A DNA stretch of 64,000 nucleotides from Mycolicibacterium hodleri (GTDB lineage Bacteria > Actinomycetota > Actinomycetes > Mycobacteriales > Mycobacteriaceae): positions 1 to 64,000 of the forward strand of contig NZ_JACKTL010000050.1 of the NCBI RefSeq assembly GCF_025822245.1, given 5' to 3'. A program made the translations under genes and the position numbers. The notes below the pieces were generated by a model that was given only the letters and a program-made list of their open reading frames with translations, did no database searches and was not told where the DNA came from. Within the stretch, counting starts at the first letter, position 1. Every line of letters starts with the position of its first letter. Of this stretch, positions 33,564-42,703 are shown piece by piece.

Positions 33564-34892
33564 ATGAGCCCACGACCGCTGCACTTCAACGCCTTCATCT
33601 GGCCCAACGGGTATCACGAATCGGCCTGGCGTCTCGCCCACGACGACGTCCGGAACGTGCTGGGGTTGCCGTACTACGCCGACATCGCCCGGACCGCCGA
33701 GCGGGGGCTGCTGGACTCGATCTTCCTGGCCGACAACATCGCCATCGCCGACTACCGCGCCACGCATCTGCCCCAGGTCCAGTTCGACCCCATCTCGGTG
33801 CTGTCGGCGCTGGCCGCGAGCACCGAGCACATCGGGCTGATCGGCACGGGGTCGACGACGTACAACGAGCCGTGGGAGCTGGCTCGCCGGTTCGCCACGC
33901 TGGATCACCTCAGCGGTGGACGGGCCGGCTGGAACATCGTCACGACCGTCACGCCACTGGCCGCAGCCAACTTTGGCAAGGGCGACCATCCCGATCACGC
34001 CGACCGGTATGCCCGCGCAAGTGAGTTCGTCGAGGTGGCCGCCCGGGTGTGGGACAGCTGGGCCGACGACGCGATCGTCGGCGACCGGGAGGGCGGGGTC
34101 TGGGCCGACCGCAGCAAGCTGCACGCCCCCCGCTTTCACGGACGCTACTACGACGTCGAGGGCATCCAGCCGTTCCCCCGCTCGCCCCAGGGCCGGCCCG
34201 TCCTCGTCCAGGCCGGCCAATCGGGGGCCGGAGTCGAGCTGGCCGCCCGTCACGCCGACATGGCGTTCTCCGGGCCGCCGTCGTTGGAGGCGGCGGTGGC
34301 CTTCCGCGCCGATCTGCACGCCAAGGCCGCGGCCCTGGGCCGCGATCCCGACCAGGTGCTGGTGCTGCCCGCACTGATGGTCACCCTTGGCGGCACCGAA
34401 GCCGAAGCCCAGGCTCGTGCGCAGCGGTTGGAGGAGCTGTCGAGCAGTGACTTTCGGTGGCAGAACGCGCTCTACACGGCGGGATTGGATCCCGACGGCT
34501 TCGACCCCGACGTTCCTTTGCCGGCGTCGCTCTGGAGGGACCCGTCCGTGTCCACCAGGACCGACCAGCTCTACGCCGCGGCCCGGGCCCAGCCGGATGC
34601 GCCGTTGCGGGAGGTGGCCCAGCGGGTCCGCGGCGGTGCCGGGCACACGCACTTCGTCGGTACCCCGGAGCAACTTGCCGAGCACGTGCTCACGTGGCAG
34701 GACGCCGGCGCGGTGGACGGCTTCACCATCATGGGGTCGACGCTCCCGCACGAGCTGACCACGTTCGTCGACCACGTCGTCCCGATCCTGCAGCGCCGCA
34801 ACCGGTTCCGCAGCGAGTATGCCGGCACCACGCTGCGCGACCATCTCGGATTGGCGAGGCCAAGCGCCCCGTCCCGAGCTACAGCGGGATGA
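33564..34892 (+). CDS. NtaA/DszA-type FMN-dependent monooxygenase (luciferase-like)
   Basis: A 442-residue member of the bacterial-luciferase superfamily, nitrilotriacetate/dibenzothiophene-sulfone monooxygenase branch: FNAFIWPNGYHESAWR at the start, DSIFLADN, GRAGWNIVTTVTP, and RYARASEFVEVAARVWDSW. It needs reduced FMN from a separate reductase that is not adjacent. Likely a sulfone, amine or xenobiotic monooxygenase. Its 3' end overlaps the convergent gene by 14 bases. Confidence 0.88.
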   Translation: MSPRPLHFNAFIWPNGYHESAWRLAHDDVRNVLGLPYYADIARTAERGLLDSIFLADNIAIADYRATHLPQVQFDPISVLSALAASTEHIGLIGTGSTTYNEPWELARRFATLDHLSGGRAGWNIVTTVTPLAAANFGKGDHPDHADRYARASEFVEVAARVWDSWADDAIVGDREGGVWADRSKLHAPRFHGRYYDVEGIQPFPRSPQGRPVLVQAGQSGAGVELAARHADMAFSGPPSLEAAVAFRADLHAKAAALGRDPDQVLVLPALMVTLGGTEAEAQARAQRLEELSSSDFRWQNALYTAGLDPDGFDPDVPLPASLWRDPSVSTRTDQLYAAARAQPDAPLREVAQRVRGGAGHTHFVGTPEQLAEHVLTWQDAGAVDGFTIMGSTLPHELTTFVDHVVPILQRRNRFRSEYAGTTLRDHLGLARPSAPSRATAG

Positions 34893-35238
34893 CCGACTCG
34901 CTGTTGAGGAACCGCCAGAGACGGCGGCACGTCGCGCCGATCCGTCGGCGCGACGGATGGTGGGACAACGCGTCGACGAGTTCCTGGTCGGCGATCACGT
35001 AGCCACCGTCCAACCGGCGCCACCACCCGGCCAGCGACAGCTCGATCGCGGCCATCGTGCTGACCCGGCCGTGCGCCAGGGTGTCGAGGCTTTCGTCGGA
35101 GACGAAGTTCGCCCGGGTGGTGTGGGCGAGGTGGTCGACCACCCGGACGTGAATCTCGAGGGCGGCGGGCGAGAGGACCGCCCGCGCCGTGTCGGCGCGC
35201 AGCGCCGCGACCTCCGAGAAGACCGACTTGTCGTCCAT
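34879..35238 (-). CDS. Conserved-looking hypothetical protein with a C-terminal helical domain
   Basis: A 119-residue protein from the ATG at 35238 (MDDKSVF); an alternative start lies two codons upstream. It is mainly helical, with Arg- and Trp-rich segments such as GWWRRLDGGYVIADQELVDAL and RRLWRFLNSE that could form a small DNA- or RNA-binding domain. I do not recognise the family. It is alone between convergent and divergent genes. Confidence 0.55.
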   Translation of the reverse strand: MDDKSVFSEVAALRADTARAVLSPAALEIHVRVVDHLAHTTRANFVSDESLDTLAHGRVSTMAAIELSLAGWWRRLDGGYVIADQELVDALSHHPSRRRIGATCRRLWRFLNSESVIPL

Positions 35239-35290
35239 GCCCACACTCTATCCGCAACACGGACGTAACAAGGCTTTTACATGGGGACGC

Positions 35291-36118
35291 TCAGCTCGAG
35301 ACGCGGTCGACGATCAGGTCGGCCAGCAGGTCCGGTTGCTCCTCGGGCACCCAGTGCGAACCGCCGGCGATCTCGAATCGGTAGGGACCCGACACGCAGC
35401 GCGCGCACATCGTGGCGCCTCGCCTGCCGAGCGCGGTGTCGCCGGTGGTCCACACGTAGGTCGTCGGCGCGGCGACCTTCCTGGCGTACCTGGGGCTCGC
35501 GAACGGCATCGCGCGGTACCAGTTCAGGCTCGGGGTCAGCGCTCCAGAGTCGACGACTTCGGTTCGTACCGTGGCGATCTGCTGCGGCGTCATCCCGGTG
35601 CCGCCCAGCATTCGGGCCAGCAACCGCGGACGGCGGCACGCGAACTCCGGCAGCCACGGCAGCTGGAACAGCCCGATGTAGTACGAGCGCAGGATCTGAC
35701 TGCTGATCGGCATGGAGCCCAGGAATGCCCTCGGATGCGGTACCGAGACCGCCGTGAGCGTGCGGACCACCTCGGGGCGACCGGCCGCCGTCGACCAGGC
35801 GACCGCGGCGCCCCAGTCGTGCCCCACCAGGTGCACCGGGGCGCCCGTCGCCTCGGCGAGGGCCGCCACGTCGGAGACCAGCCGGCTCATCCGGTAGGCG
35901 CGGCGACCCCGGGGCCGGGCGGTCGGGGCGTAGCCGCGCTGGTCGAACGCCAACGTCCGGTACCCGCTGGCGTGGAGCCGTTCGCGCACCGCGCGCCACG
36001 ACGTGGAGGTCTGCGGAAACCCGTGCAGCAGCACGACGACGTCGCCGTCGACCGGTCCCTCGTCGGTGACGGCGAAGGTCAGGCCGTCGTTGGCGAACTG
36101 GCGGATGCGTTCAGTCAT
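35291..36118 (-). CDS. Epoxide-hydrolase-like alpha/beta hydrolase
   Basis: A 275-residue protein with LLHGFPQTSTSWR, a nucleophile elbow GHDWGAAV with Asp as expected for epoxide hydrolases and haloalkane dehalogenases, and GGSHWVPEEQP with the catalytic His. The cap domain is short. It overlaps the upstream TetR gene by 8 bases on the same strand, so the hydrolase is probably co-transcribed with the TetR-amidohydrolase operon. It is similar in type to the mycobacterial Eph family. Confidence 0.87.
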   Translation of the reverse strand: MTERIRQFANDGLTFAVTDEGPVDGDVVVLLHGFPQTSTSWRAVRERLHASGYRTLAFDQRGYAPTARPRGRRAYRMSRLVSDVAALAEATGAPVHLVGHDWGAAVAWSTAAGRPEVVRTLTAVSVPHPRAFLGSMPISSQILRSYYIGLFQLPWLPEFACRRPRLLARMLGGTGMTPQQIATVRTEVVDSGALTPSLNWYRAMPFASPRYARKVAAPTTYVWTTGDTALGRRGATMCARCVSGPYRFEIAGGSHWVPEEQPDLLADLIVDRVSS

Positions 36119-36713
36119 CGTTCCTCGGGTGGTTCGCAGTGAGCAGCGACAGCAGCAGCGGGATGCGGCCCGCCTCGAGCTCCGGCTGGGGCAGGACGCG
36201 ACGGACGATCGCCGCCCCGTCGAAGGAGTTGGTCAGCAATGCCACGACGGCGGCGAGTGCGCCCTCGGGATACTGGTCGGCCGTGGGCAGGGTGCGCGCG
36301 GTGTCGAAGATTCGGGAGCTGTACTCCTTCAGCACCTCCTGCAGTGTGCCACTGAGCCTTTCGTCGGTGCGGGCCGCGACCAGGAGCTCGTACATCACCA
36401 CGTTGGTGTCGTTGCCGGTGATGTCGCGCAGCGCGTGCAGGACCCCCTCGAGAGGGGGTTGGGTGGCCGGGATCTCGGCGACCAGCTTGCCGAATGCGTC
36501 GAGCTGGCGGCGCATCACCTCGTGGGCCGTCGCCGCCATGAAGTCGCCCATGGTGTCGAAGTGGCGAAACAGCGCCCCGCCCGACAGCCCGGCGCGTGCG
36601 GTGATCACCGCCGCCGACGCCCTGGCGTAACCGACGTCGACGATCGTGGCGATGCTCGCGTCGAGCAGGCGCGCGACGGTCTCTTCGCGACGCTCCCGCT
36701 GGGTCCTTGCCAC
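36111..36713 (-). CDS. TetR-family regulator
   Basis: A 200-residue protein from the GTG at 36713, one base past the amidohydrolase stop. The N-terminal HTH region includes LLDASIATIVDVGYARASA and RAGLSGGALFRHFDTMGDF, the TetR signature. A helical ligand domain follows. It is the second gene of an amidohydrolase-TetR-hydrolase operon. The dyad at 38519-38542 in front of the operon is the likely operator, giving autoregulation. The ligand is unknown. Confidence 0.85.
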   Translation of the reverse strand: MARTQRERREETVARLLDASIATIVDVGYARASAAVITARAGLSGGALFRHFDTMGDFMAATAHEVMRRQLDAFGKLVAEIPATQPPLEGVLHALRDITGNDTNVVMYELLVAARTDERLSGTLQEVLKEYSSRIFDTARTLPTADQYPEGALAAVVALLTNSFDGAAIVRRVLPQPELEAGRIPLLLSLLTANHPRNDD

Positions 36714-36714
36714 G

Positions 36715-38502
36715 TCAGGCGGGTGCGGCGGCGACGGTTGGCCGAGCCGCACCCGCGGCCCGCAGGAACCGACCGGACTTGGCGGTCCGACCATAACCCT
36801 CCTGGAATTCTCCACTGCGGTAGACGATCTGGCCGTTGACCGCCGTGGCCACGACGGCGGCGTCGTTGCGGTTGACCATGCGGCTCAGCCCGCCGTAGAA
36901 CGACACCGGAGCTTCGTGGTAGCCGTCGACGTCGTCGAGACCAGCCGGGTCGACGACGACGAAGTTGGCGGCGTCGCCTTCGCGCAGCCGGCCGGCGTCG
37001 AGGCCGAACCAGTCGGCGACCTCGCCGGTCAGGCGGTGTACGGCGTGTTCGAGGGTCATGAAGGGTCGACCGGCTCGGTCGGCGACGAGCACGCGCTTGA
37101 GCAACCGCAGGGCGTAGTTGTAGAACGCCATGTTGCGCAGGTGTGCACCGGCATCCGAGAAGCCCATGTGCACCGTCGGCTCGACGGCCAGCTTGTCGAG
37201 CTGGCGCTGACGATGGTTGGCGACGGTGGTCGTCCAGCGGACGTTGCGCTCCCCGTTCTCGACGAGCACGTCGAGGAAGGCGTCCAACGGATGCAGTCCA
37301 CGCATCTCGGCGATCGCCCCGAAGCTCTTGCCGACCAGCGTCTGGTCCGGGCATTCGACGATCACCGCGTCGTGGAAGTCGCGGTGCCACAACGTCGGAC
37401 CGAGCTTCTTGCGGTCGAACTCACGCCGGAACTCGCGGCGATACTCGACGTCGGCGAGCAGTTCGTTGCGCTCCAACTGGTCGCGCAGGTGCAGCGCCGC
37501 GGTCCCGGCACCGAACTCCTCGAACACCGGCAGGTCGATGCCGTCGGAGTACAACTCGAACGGGACGGGCAGGTGCTGGAACCGGACGCTGGCGCCGAGT
37601 ACCCGATTCAGCAACCGGGTGCCCCTGCCGAAGACGCCGACCGCGCCAGGCGCCGCCTTGGAGTCGGCGGAGACCAGCAGGCTCATCCGCACGCCGTCGC
37701 GACGGCCGAACATCCGGCTGCTGGATAGGAAGAACAACAGTGCCGTCCACGGGCGCGCCACGTCGGGTGCGCTCTGTAACATCCTGCGACGCTTGCGAAG
37801 TACCGCAATGAGTGCGCGGCGCTCCCGCCAGGTCGCGAAGGTCGACGGCAATCCGCGGGACCGGTAGCGGTCGCCGTCGAGCTTGTCGATTGCCGAGTCC
37901 ATGCCCGACATGCCGAGCAGGCCCGCGTCGAGCGCCTCGGCGAGCTTGGCGGTCATGGCGTTCAGTTCCGTCGGCGTCGGCCGAGTCGTGTCGTCGGTGG
38001 CGCGGCCGAGGCCGAGCACCGAGGTGCGCAGGTCCGAGTGCCCGATCAACGAGCTCACGTTCGGACCCAGCGGCAGGGCGTCGAGGGCGTCGACGTATTC
38101 GGCCGCAGTCGTCCAGGTCTTCTTGTCGTTCAACGCGCCGAGCACGAACTCGCGCGGTACGGCTTCGACCCGGCTGAACAGGTCGGCCGCATCCTCGTTG
38201 GTCGCGTACACCGCGGACAACGAGCAGTTGCCGAGCAGGACGGTCGTCACGCCGTGCCGGACGGACTCGCGCAGGCCGGGGTCGAGGAGCACCTCGGCGT
38301 CGTAGTGGGTGTGCACGTCGATGAAGCCAGGAAGGACCCACTTGCCCTCGGCGTCGACCACGTCGGGACAACCCGTCTCGTCGAGCGGTTGGTCGGACAC
38401 CGAGGCGACGACGTCGCCGCGAATGCCGAGATTCCTCGTGCGCGGCGGGGCGCCGGTGCCGTCGAACCACAATCCGTTGCGCACGATCACGTCATAGGGC
38501 AT
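36715..38502 (-). CDS. Amidohydrolase, N-acyl-D-amino-acid deacylase type
   Basis: A 595-residue metal-dependent hydrolase from the ATG at 38502. FIDVHTHYDAEV holds the HxH metal pair, SDAGAHLRNMAF has the catalytic Asp, and LREGDAANFVVVDP closes the composite beta domain. Family members deacylate N-acyl-D-amino acids or act on hydantoin- and dihydropyrimidine-like rings. It is longer than classical D-aminoacylases (about 480-500 residues), with an insert around 220-330. It is followed directly by the TetR and epoxide-hydrolase-like genes. Confidence 0.87.
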   Translation of the reverse strand: MPYDVIVRNGLWFDGTGAPPRTRNLGIRGDVVASVSDQPLDETGCPDVVDAEGKWVLPGFIDVHTHYDAEVLLDPGLRESVRHGVTTVLLGNCSLSAVYATNEDAADLFSRVEAVPREFVLGALNDKKTWTTAAEYVDALDALPLGPNVSSLIGHSDLRTSVLGLGRATDDTTRPTPTELNAMTAKLAEALDAGLLGMSGMDSAIDKLDGDRYRSRGLPSTFATWRERRALIAVLRKRRRMLQSAPDVARPWTALLFFLSSSRMFGRRDGVRMSLLVSADSKAAPGAVGVFGRGTRLLNRVLGASVRFQHLPVPFELYSDGIDLPVFEEFGAGTAALHLRDQLERNELLADVEYRREFRREFDRKKLGPTLWHRDFHDAVIVECPDQTLVGKSFGAIAEMRGLHPLDAFLDVLVENGERNVRWTTTVANHRQRQLDKLAVEPTVHMGFSDAGAHLRNMAFYNYALRLLKRVLVADRAGRPFMTLEHAVHRLTGEVADWFGLDAGRLREGDAANFVVVDPAGLDDVDGYHEAPVSFYGGLSRMVNRNDAAVVATAVNGQIVYRSGEFQEGYGRTAKSGRFLRAAGAARPTVAAAPA

Positions 38503-38518
38503 GTGATGCACGCTACAG

Positions 38519-38542
38519 AAGATTGCGAGTGCTTACAATCTT
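38519..38542. promoter_or_regulatory. TetR-operator candidate before the amidohydrolase operon
   Basis: AAGATTG (38519-38525) and CAATCTT (38536-38542) are perfect arms, and the inner AG/CT pairs extend the symmetry. It ends 17 bases upstream of the amidohydrolase start and begins 8 bases after the desaturase stop. It could therefore act as operator, weak terminator, or both. Confidence 0.55.
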
Positions 38543-38549
38543 TTTCTCG

Positions 38550-39707
38550 CTAGGCGGCCTTGAGCTCGGGACGCTCGGCGACGGCGGCGGGCCGACGACG
38601 GCGGCGCAACAGATCGGTCACCTTGAAGTCGTTGGGCAGCGAGAGCTTGAAGACCGTCTTCCACGCCGAGCCGACCTGCCGCGGCAGCGAACCGGTGGTG
38701 TAGGTCAGGCCGTAGCGCTCGAACACGTCCTGGATCTTGGGCGCGATCTCCTGATACCGATTGCTGGGCAGATCGGGGAACAGGTGGTGTTCGATCTGGA
38801 ACGAAAGGTTGCCGGACATGAAGTGCAGCAACCGACTTCCGGAGATGTTGGCCGAGCCGAGCATCTGACGCAGGTACCACTCGCCGCGGGTCTCGCCGTC
38901 GATGGAGTGCTTCTCGAAGGTCTGCACGCCCTCGGGGAAGTGACCGCACATGATGACCGAGTGGGTCCACAGGTTGCGCACCAGGTTGGCCGTCAGATTG
39001 GCGGTCAGCGTGGGCAGGGCCGACGGGCCCGACAGCAGCGGGTGCAGCAGGTAGTCGCGGGTGGCCTGCTTGCGGATCTTGGCGAGCACCCGCTTGGCCT
39101 TGCCCTGGAACTCCGCCTTGTCGGTGCGGCCCTTGAGGTACTTGCCGATCTGCAGGTCGTAGGCGGCGATGCCGTATTCGATGACGCAGGCGTTGATGAA
39201 GTTCCACAGCGGCTGGGCGACGTAGAAGGGCACCCACTTCTGGTTCTCGTCGACGCGCATGATGCCGTAGCCGAGGTCGTGGTCCTTGCCGCGAACGTTG
39301 GTGTAGGTGTGGTGCACCTCGTTGTGCGAGTGCTTCCACATCTCGGCGGGGGAGGCGTTGTCCCACTCCCACGTCGTGGAGTGAATCTTGCTGTCGCGCA
39401 TCCAGTCCCACTGGCCGTGCATGACGTTGTGCCCGATCTCCATGTTCTCGACGATCTTGGAGATCGACAGCCCGACGGTGCCGACGAACCAGGCGGGCGG
39501 GAACAGCGAGAACAGCAGGACGGCGCGGCTGCCCAGTTCGAGCTTGCGTTGACCGTCGATCACCTTGCGGATGTAGGCGGCGTCGCGCTCGCCGCGGCTG
39601 GCGATGATCTGCTCGCGAATCGCGTCGAGCTCGCGGCCGAGGTTCTCGACGTCCTCGGCGGTGAGGTGCGCGGTGGTGGGGTTCATGTCGATCTGAGCAG
39701 TGGTCAT
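38550..39707 (-). CDS. DesA3-type desaturase, second copy
   Basis: A 385-residue membrane desaturase from the ATG at 39707 (AGGAGA upstream). Histidine boxes GHNVMHGQ, HSHNEVHHTYTN and QIEHHLFPD match copy 1 in order and spacing. It differs in the second box (EVHHTYTN versus FIHHKYTN) and has an Arg-rich C-terminus, so a different chain length or position specificity is possible. Its reductase lies 17 bases upstream in the same operon. Confidence 0.92.
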   Translation of the reverse strand: MTTAQIDMNPTTAHLTAEDVENLGRELDAIREQIIASRGERDAAYIRKVIDGQRKLELGSRAVLLFSLFPPAWFVGTVGLSISKIVENMEIGHNVMHGQWDWMRDSKIHSTTWEWDNASPAEMWKHSHNEVHHTYTNVRGKDHDLGYGIMRVDENQKWVPFYVAQPLWNFINACVIEYGIAAYDLQIGKYLKGRTDKAEFQGKAKRVLAKIRKQATRDYLLHPLLSGPSALPTLTANLTANLVRNLWTHSVIMCGHFPEGVQTFEKHSIDGETRGEWYLRQMLGSANISGSRLLHFMSGNLSFQIEHHLFPDLPSNRYQEIAPKIQDVFERYGLTYTTGSLPRQVGSAWKTVFKLSLPNDFKVTDLLRRRRRPAAVAERPELKAA

Positions 39708-39724
39708 GGTGGTCTCCTGGTGGA

Positions 39725-40816
39725 TTAGAGATCGATGTCGCACGAGCCCGCGGCGGCGGAGACGCAGGTCTGGATTTGGACGTTGTCGCCGGGTGCGGCG
39801 GAGGTGACGTCACCGGTGCGCAGGTCGCGCACGGCGCCTTGGCGGAGCGGGACGACGCAGCCGAAGCAGACGCCCATCCGGCAGCCCGACGGCATGAGGA
39901 CACCCGCGGCCTCGCCGGCGTCGAGCAGGGTCTCGGCGCTGCCGGCGTCGACCACGGTGCCGGACTTGGAGAAGGTCACCTCGCCACCGTCACCCTCGGT
40001 GATGATGACCGGGCGGAAGCGCTCGGTGTGCAGTCGATCGGCGATCCCGTCGGCGGCCCACCGGGATTCGAGGGCGTCGAGCATGCCCGCCGGCCCGCAC
40101 GCCCAGGTCTGCCGGTCGGCGAGGTCGTCGACCAGGTGATGCAGGGTTGCGACGTCGAGCATGCCGTCGACGTCGGTGTGCTTCTCCACCAACCGGATTC
40201 GCCCCTGGCGCTCCAGCTGTCGGAGTTCGCCGCCAAAGATGACGTCGTCGGCGGTCGGCGCCGAGTGCACGACGACGACGTCTGAACCCGTGTCGGTCAT
40301 GTTGCGCAGCATCCCCATCACGGGGGTGACGCCACTGCCCGCGGTGAGGAAGAGGATCTTGGGTGGCGCCTGCTCGCCGAGGGTGAATTCGCCGGCGGCC
40401 TGGTCGAGTTGGACGACGGTGCCGGGTCGCGCCCGGCGGACGATGTGATTGCTGACCTTGCCGTCCGGAATCGCCTTCACGGTGATGGCGATGCAGCCGT
40501 CCCGCCGAGACGTCTCGGAGGTCAGTGAGTAAGCGCGCCACTGGCGAATGCCGTCGACGTCGATCCCGATGCGGACGTACTGACCGGGCGTGTGACCCAG
40601 CCACCCACGACCGGGCTTGATCACCACGGAGACGGCGTCACGAGTCTCGGGATGGATGGCGACGATGCGGCCGCGCAGGTCCGCACTCGAGCGCAGGGGA
40701 TCGATGACGTCGAGGTAGTCGGCGGGGACCAGCGGCGTGGTCACGCGTTCGGCGAACTTGATGACCCGGGCCCGCAGCGCGCCGACGGCGGTCGGTAGAG
40801 GTGCTGTCGTCGTCAT
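39725..40816 (-). CDS. Ferredoxin reductase partner of the second desaturase
   Basis: A 363-residue protein: FNR-type FAD domain with RAYSLTSE, NAD domain with FLTAGSGVTPVMGMLR and TWACGPAGMLD, and C-terminal 2Fe-2S domain with SGCRMGVCFGC and IQTC. It has the same architecture as the reductase at 29435 but a shorter N-terminus. The ATG at 40816 is divergent from the PucR gene, 84 bases away. It delivers electrons to the desaturase encoded just downstream. Confidence 0.92.
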   Translation of the reverse strand: MTTTAPLPTAVGALRARVIKFAERVTTPLVPADYLDVIDPLRSSADLRGRIVAIHPETRDAVSVVIKPGRGWLGHTPGQYVRIGIDVDGIRQWRAYSLTSETSRRDGCIAITVKAIPDGKVSNHIVRRARPGTVVQLDQAAGEFTLGEQAPPKILFLTAGSGVTPVMGMLRNMTDTGSDVVVVHSAPTADDVIFGGELRQLERQGRIRLVEKHTDVDGMLDVATLHHLVDDLADRQTWACGPAGMLDALESRWAADGIADRLHTERFRPVIITEGDGGEVTFSKSGTVVDAGSAETLLDAGEAAGVLMPSGCRMGVCFGCVVPLRQGAVRDLRTGDVTSAAPGDNVQIQTCVSAAAGSCDIDL

Positions 40817-40860
40817 TACCCCACTCTGGCTGAGGTGCAGGTATAAAGTCTTGAATGTCA

Positions 40861-40876
40861 GGTGTGAATACTCACC
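40861..40876. promoter_or_regulatory. Dyad between reductase 2 and the PucR gene
   Basis: GGTGTGAATACTCACC has perfect GGTG/CACC arms and partial inner symmetry. It lies between the divergent starts at 40816 and 40901, well placed for the PucR protein or another regulator of the desaturase operon. Confidence 0.4.
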
Positions 40877-40900
40877 ATCAATTTGTTCGCAGGGAACAGT

Positions 40901-42091
40901 TTGTCTGAATCGGCGGTCCGCTTCACCGGTCTCGACCTCTCCGACGAGATGGCCGAGGCGCTTCGGGCCGTCCTGCCGCGGATGGCCGAGCGCACGGTGA
41001 CCGCGGTGACGGTGGAGGTTCCCAGCTACACGCGCGCCTTCAGTGGCCCAATGGGCCAGACCATCGAGAACGCCGTGCAGATGGCCCTCGGCGCCTTCCT
41101 GCGGTTGGCCGTGCGCTCGCACGACTCCGACCCGAGCGCGACGCTGACCCCCGCCCTGGACGGGGCCTACGAACTCGGGCGCGGGGAGGCCCGTCAGGGC
41201 CGCACCATGGACGCGCTGCTCTCGGCGTACCGGGTCGGCGCGCGGGTGGCGTGGCGCGAGCTGTCGTCCACGGCCGTCGCCGCCGGGCTGGACGCCGAGA
41301 CCGTCGCCCGCTTCGCCGAGTTGGTGTTCGCGTTCATCGACGAACTCTCGGCCTCCAGCGTCGCCGGACACACCGACGAATTGGCGACCACCGGTCGGGT
41401 CCGCCAGCGATATCTCGACAGGCTGGCCAAGCAGCTGATCGCCGGAGCTCCCGTCGACGTGGTGACGGCCAGCGCCGAGGAGGCGGACTGGCACCCACCG
41501 GACACCCTGACCGCAATCCTGGTCGCCGAGGCCCAGACCCGCGGATTGGCGGCCCGATTCGGACAGTCGACGCTGCAGTTGAGCGAGGACCTGCCCGGCG
41601 TCGAGCCCGCGGAATCACTTGCGGTGCTTCTGGTTCCGGACCTGGACGGCAGGTACCGCGGGCAGCTGCGGTCGGCGCTACAGGGTCGCCGAGCGGTGGT
41701 GGGCCCGGCGCGGCCGTGGGCATTCGTCGAGTCGTCCTATCGGCGTGCGCTGCGCGCCAGGCAGCTGGCGGTCGACGAGGAGATCGTCGACACCGAGGAG
41801 CACCTGGTCGAGTTGGTCCTGACCGCCGACCGCGACGCCGCCGCCGACCTTCGCCGCCACGCCCTGGCGCCGCTGGCCGACCTGCGGCCCACCACCGCGG
41901 ACCGCCTGGCCGAGACGTTGCGATCGTGGCTTCTGCACCGGGGGCAGCGCGACGCCGTCGCCGCCGAACTCTTCGTCCACGCGCAGACGGTGCGCTACCG
42001 CATGACGCAACTCCGTGAGCTCTACGGAGACCGGCTCGACGACCCCCAGATGATCCTGGAACTGACCGTCGCCCTCGGGGTGTCGCAGTGA
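40901..42091 (+). CDS. PucR/CdaR-type transcriptional regulator
   Basis: A 396-residue protein with a TTG start at 40901 preceded by AGGG; an in-frame TTG at 40883 is also possible. The N-terminal all-helical sensor contains ALLSAYRVGARVAWRE, and a GGDEF-like middle follows. The C-terminal PucR HTH contains FVHAQTVRYRMTQLRELYG. It is divergent from the second reductase-desaturase operon and likely regulates it, perhaps sensing an acyl compound. It overlaps the following DUF998 gene by four bases. Confidence 0.87.
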   Translation: MSESAVRFTGLDLSDEMAEALRAVLPRMAERTVTAVTVEVPSYTRAFSGPMGQTIENAVQMALGAFLRLAVRSHDSDPSATLTPALDGAYELGRGEARQGRTMDALLSAYRVGARVAWRELSSTAVAAGLDAETVARFAELVFAFIDELSASSVAGHTDELATTGRVRQRYLDRLAKQLIAGAPVDVVTASAEEADWHPPDTLTAILVAEAQTRGLAARFGQSTLQLSEDLPGVEPAESLAVLLVPDLDGRYRGQLRSALQGRRAVVGPARPWAFVESSYRRALRARQLAVDEEIVDTEEHLVELVLTADRDAAADLRRHALAPLADLRPTTADRLAETLRSWLLHRGQRDAVAAELFVHAQTVRYRMTQLRELYGDRLDDPQMILELTVALGVSQ

Positions 42092-42675
42092 CAACCCGGA
42101 TCGCCGCCGCGTGCTGGGCCGTCGCCGGCGTGGCCTACCTGGGGTTGGAGGCGATCACCGCCGCGGCCCATCCGGGATACCGCTACGCGACGAACTTCAT
42201 CAGCGACCTCGGCAGGCCCGATTCCCCGCTGAGCCCTCTGATGAACACGGCGTTCGTCGTGCAGGGCACGCTGTTCCTCGCGGCGGCGCTGGCGCTGACC
42301 CGCACCAGACGCGGCCCCGGCAGGGGCGTCTTCGTGGCATGCGCCGCGGCCAACGCGGTCGGCAACGTCGTCGTCGCGATGGTGCCCAGTGGCGGCGCGG
42401 GGATCGCCTGGGTTCACGTGTCGGCCGCGACGGTCGCCATCGTCGGAGGCAATGCCGCCATCCTCGCCGGGTATCGGTTGGTGAGCGAATCCCGTTGGTA
42501 CCGATTGGTTTCCGCCGGGATCGCGGCACTGGGCCTGCTGGCCTTCGTCGTGCTCGCCGTCGGGGCGGTGACCGCCTCGACGGTGATCCTCCCTGGCGCG
42601 GTGTGGGAACGGACCTGCGTCTACACCATCATCGGCTGGCAGCTGCTGTCGGCGCTGCGCCTGCTCCGACGATGA
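42088..42675 (+). CDS. DUF998-family membrane protein
   Basis: A 195-residue protein with about six hydrophobic helices. The first periplasmic loop contains YATNFISDLGRPDSPLSP, the NxISDLG motif characteristic of DUF998. Its GTG start overlaps the PucR stop (GTGA), so the two are co-translated. It may sense or transport something relevant to the PucR regulon; function is unknown. Confidence 0.8.
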   Translation: MTTRIAAACWAVAGVAYLGLEAITAAAHPGYRYATNFISDLGRPDSPLSPLMNTAFVVQGTLFLAAALALTRTRRGPGRGVFVACAAANAVGNVVVAMVPSGGAGIAWVHVSAATVAIVGGNAAILAGYRLVSESRWYRLVSAGIAALGLLAFVVLAVGAVTASTVILPGAVWERTCVYTIIGWQLLSALRLLRR

Positions 42676-42703
42676 AGCTCGCGGCGGTGAAAGCCGTTGC
42701 GGC

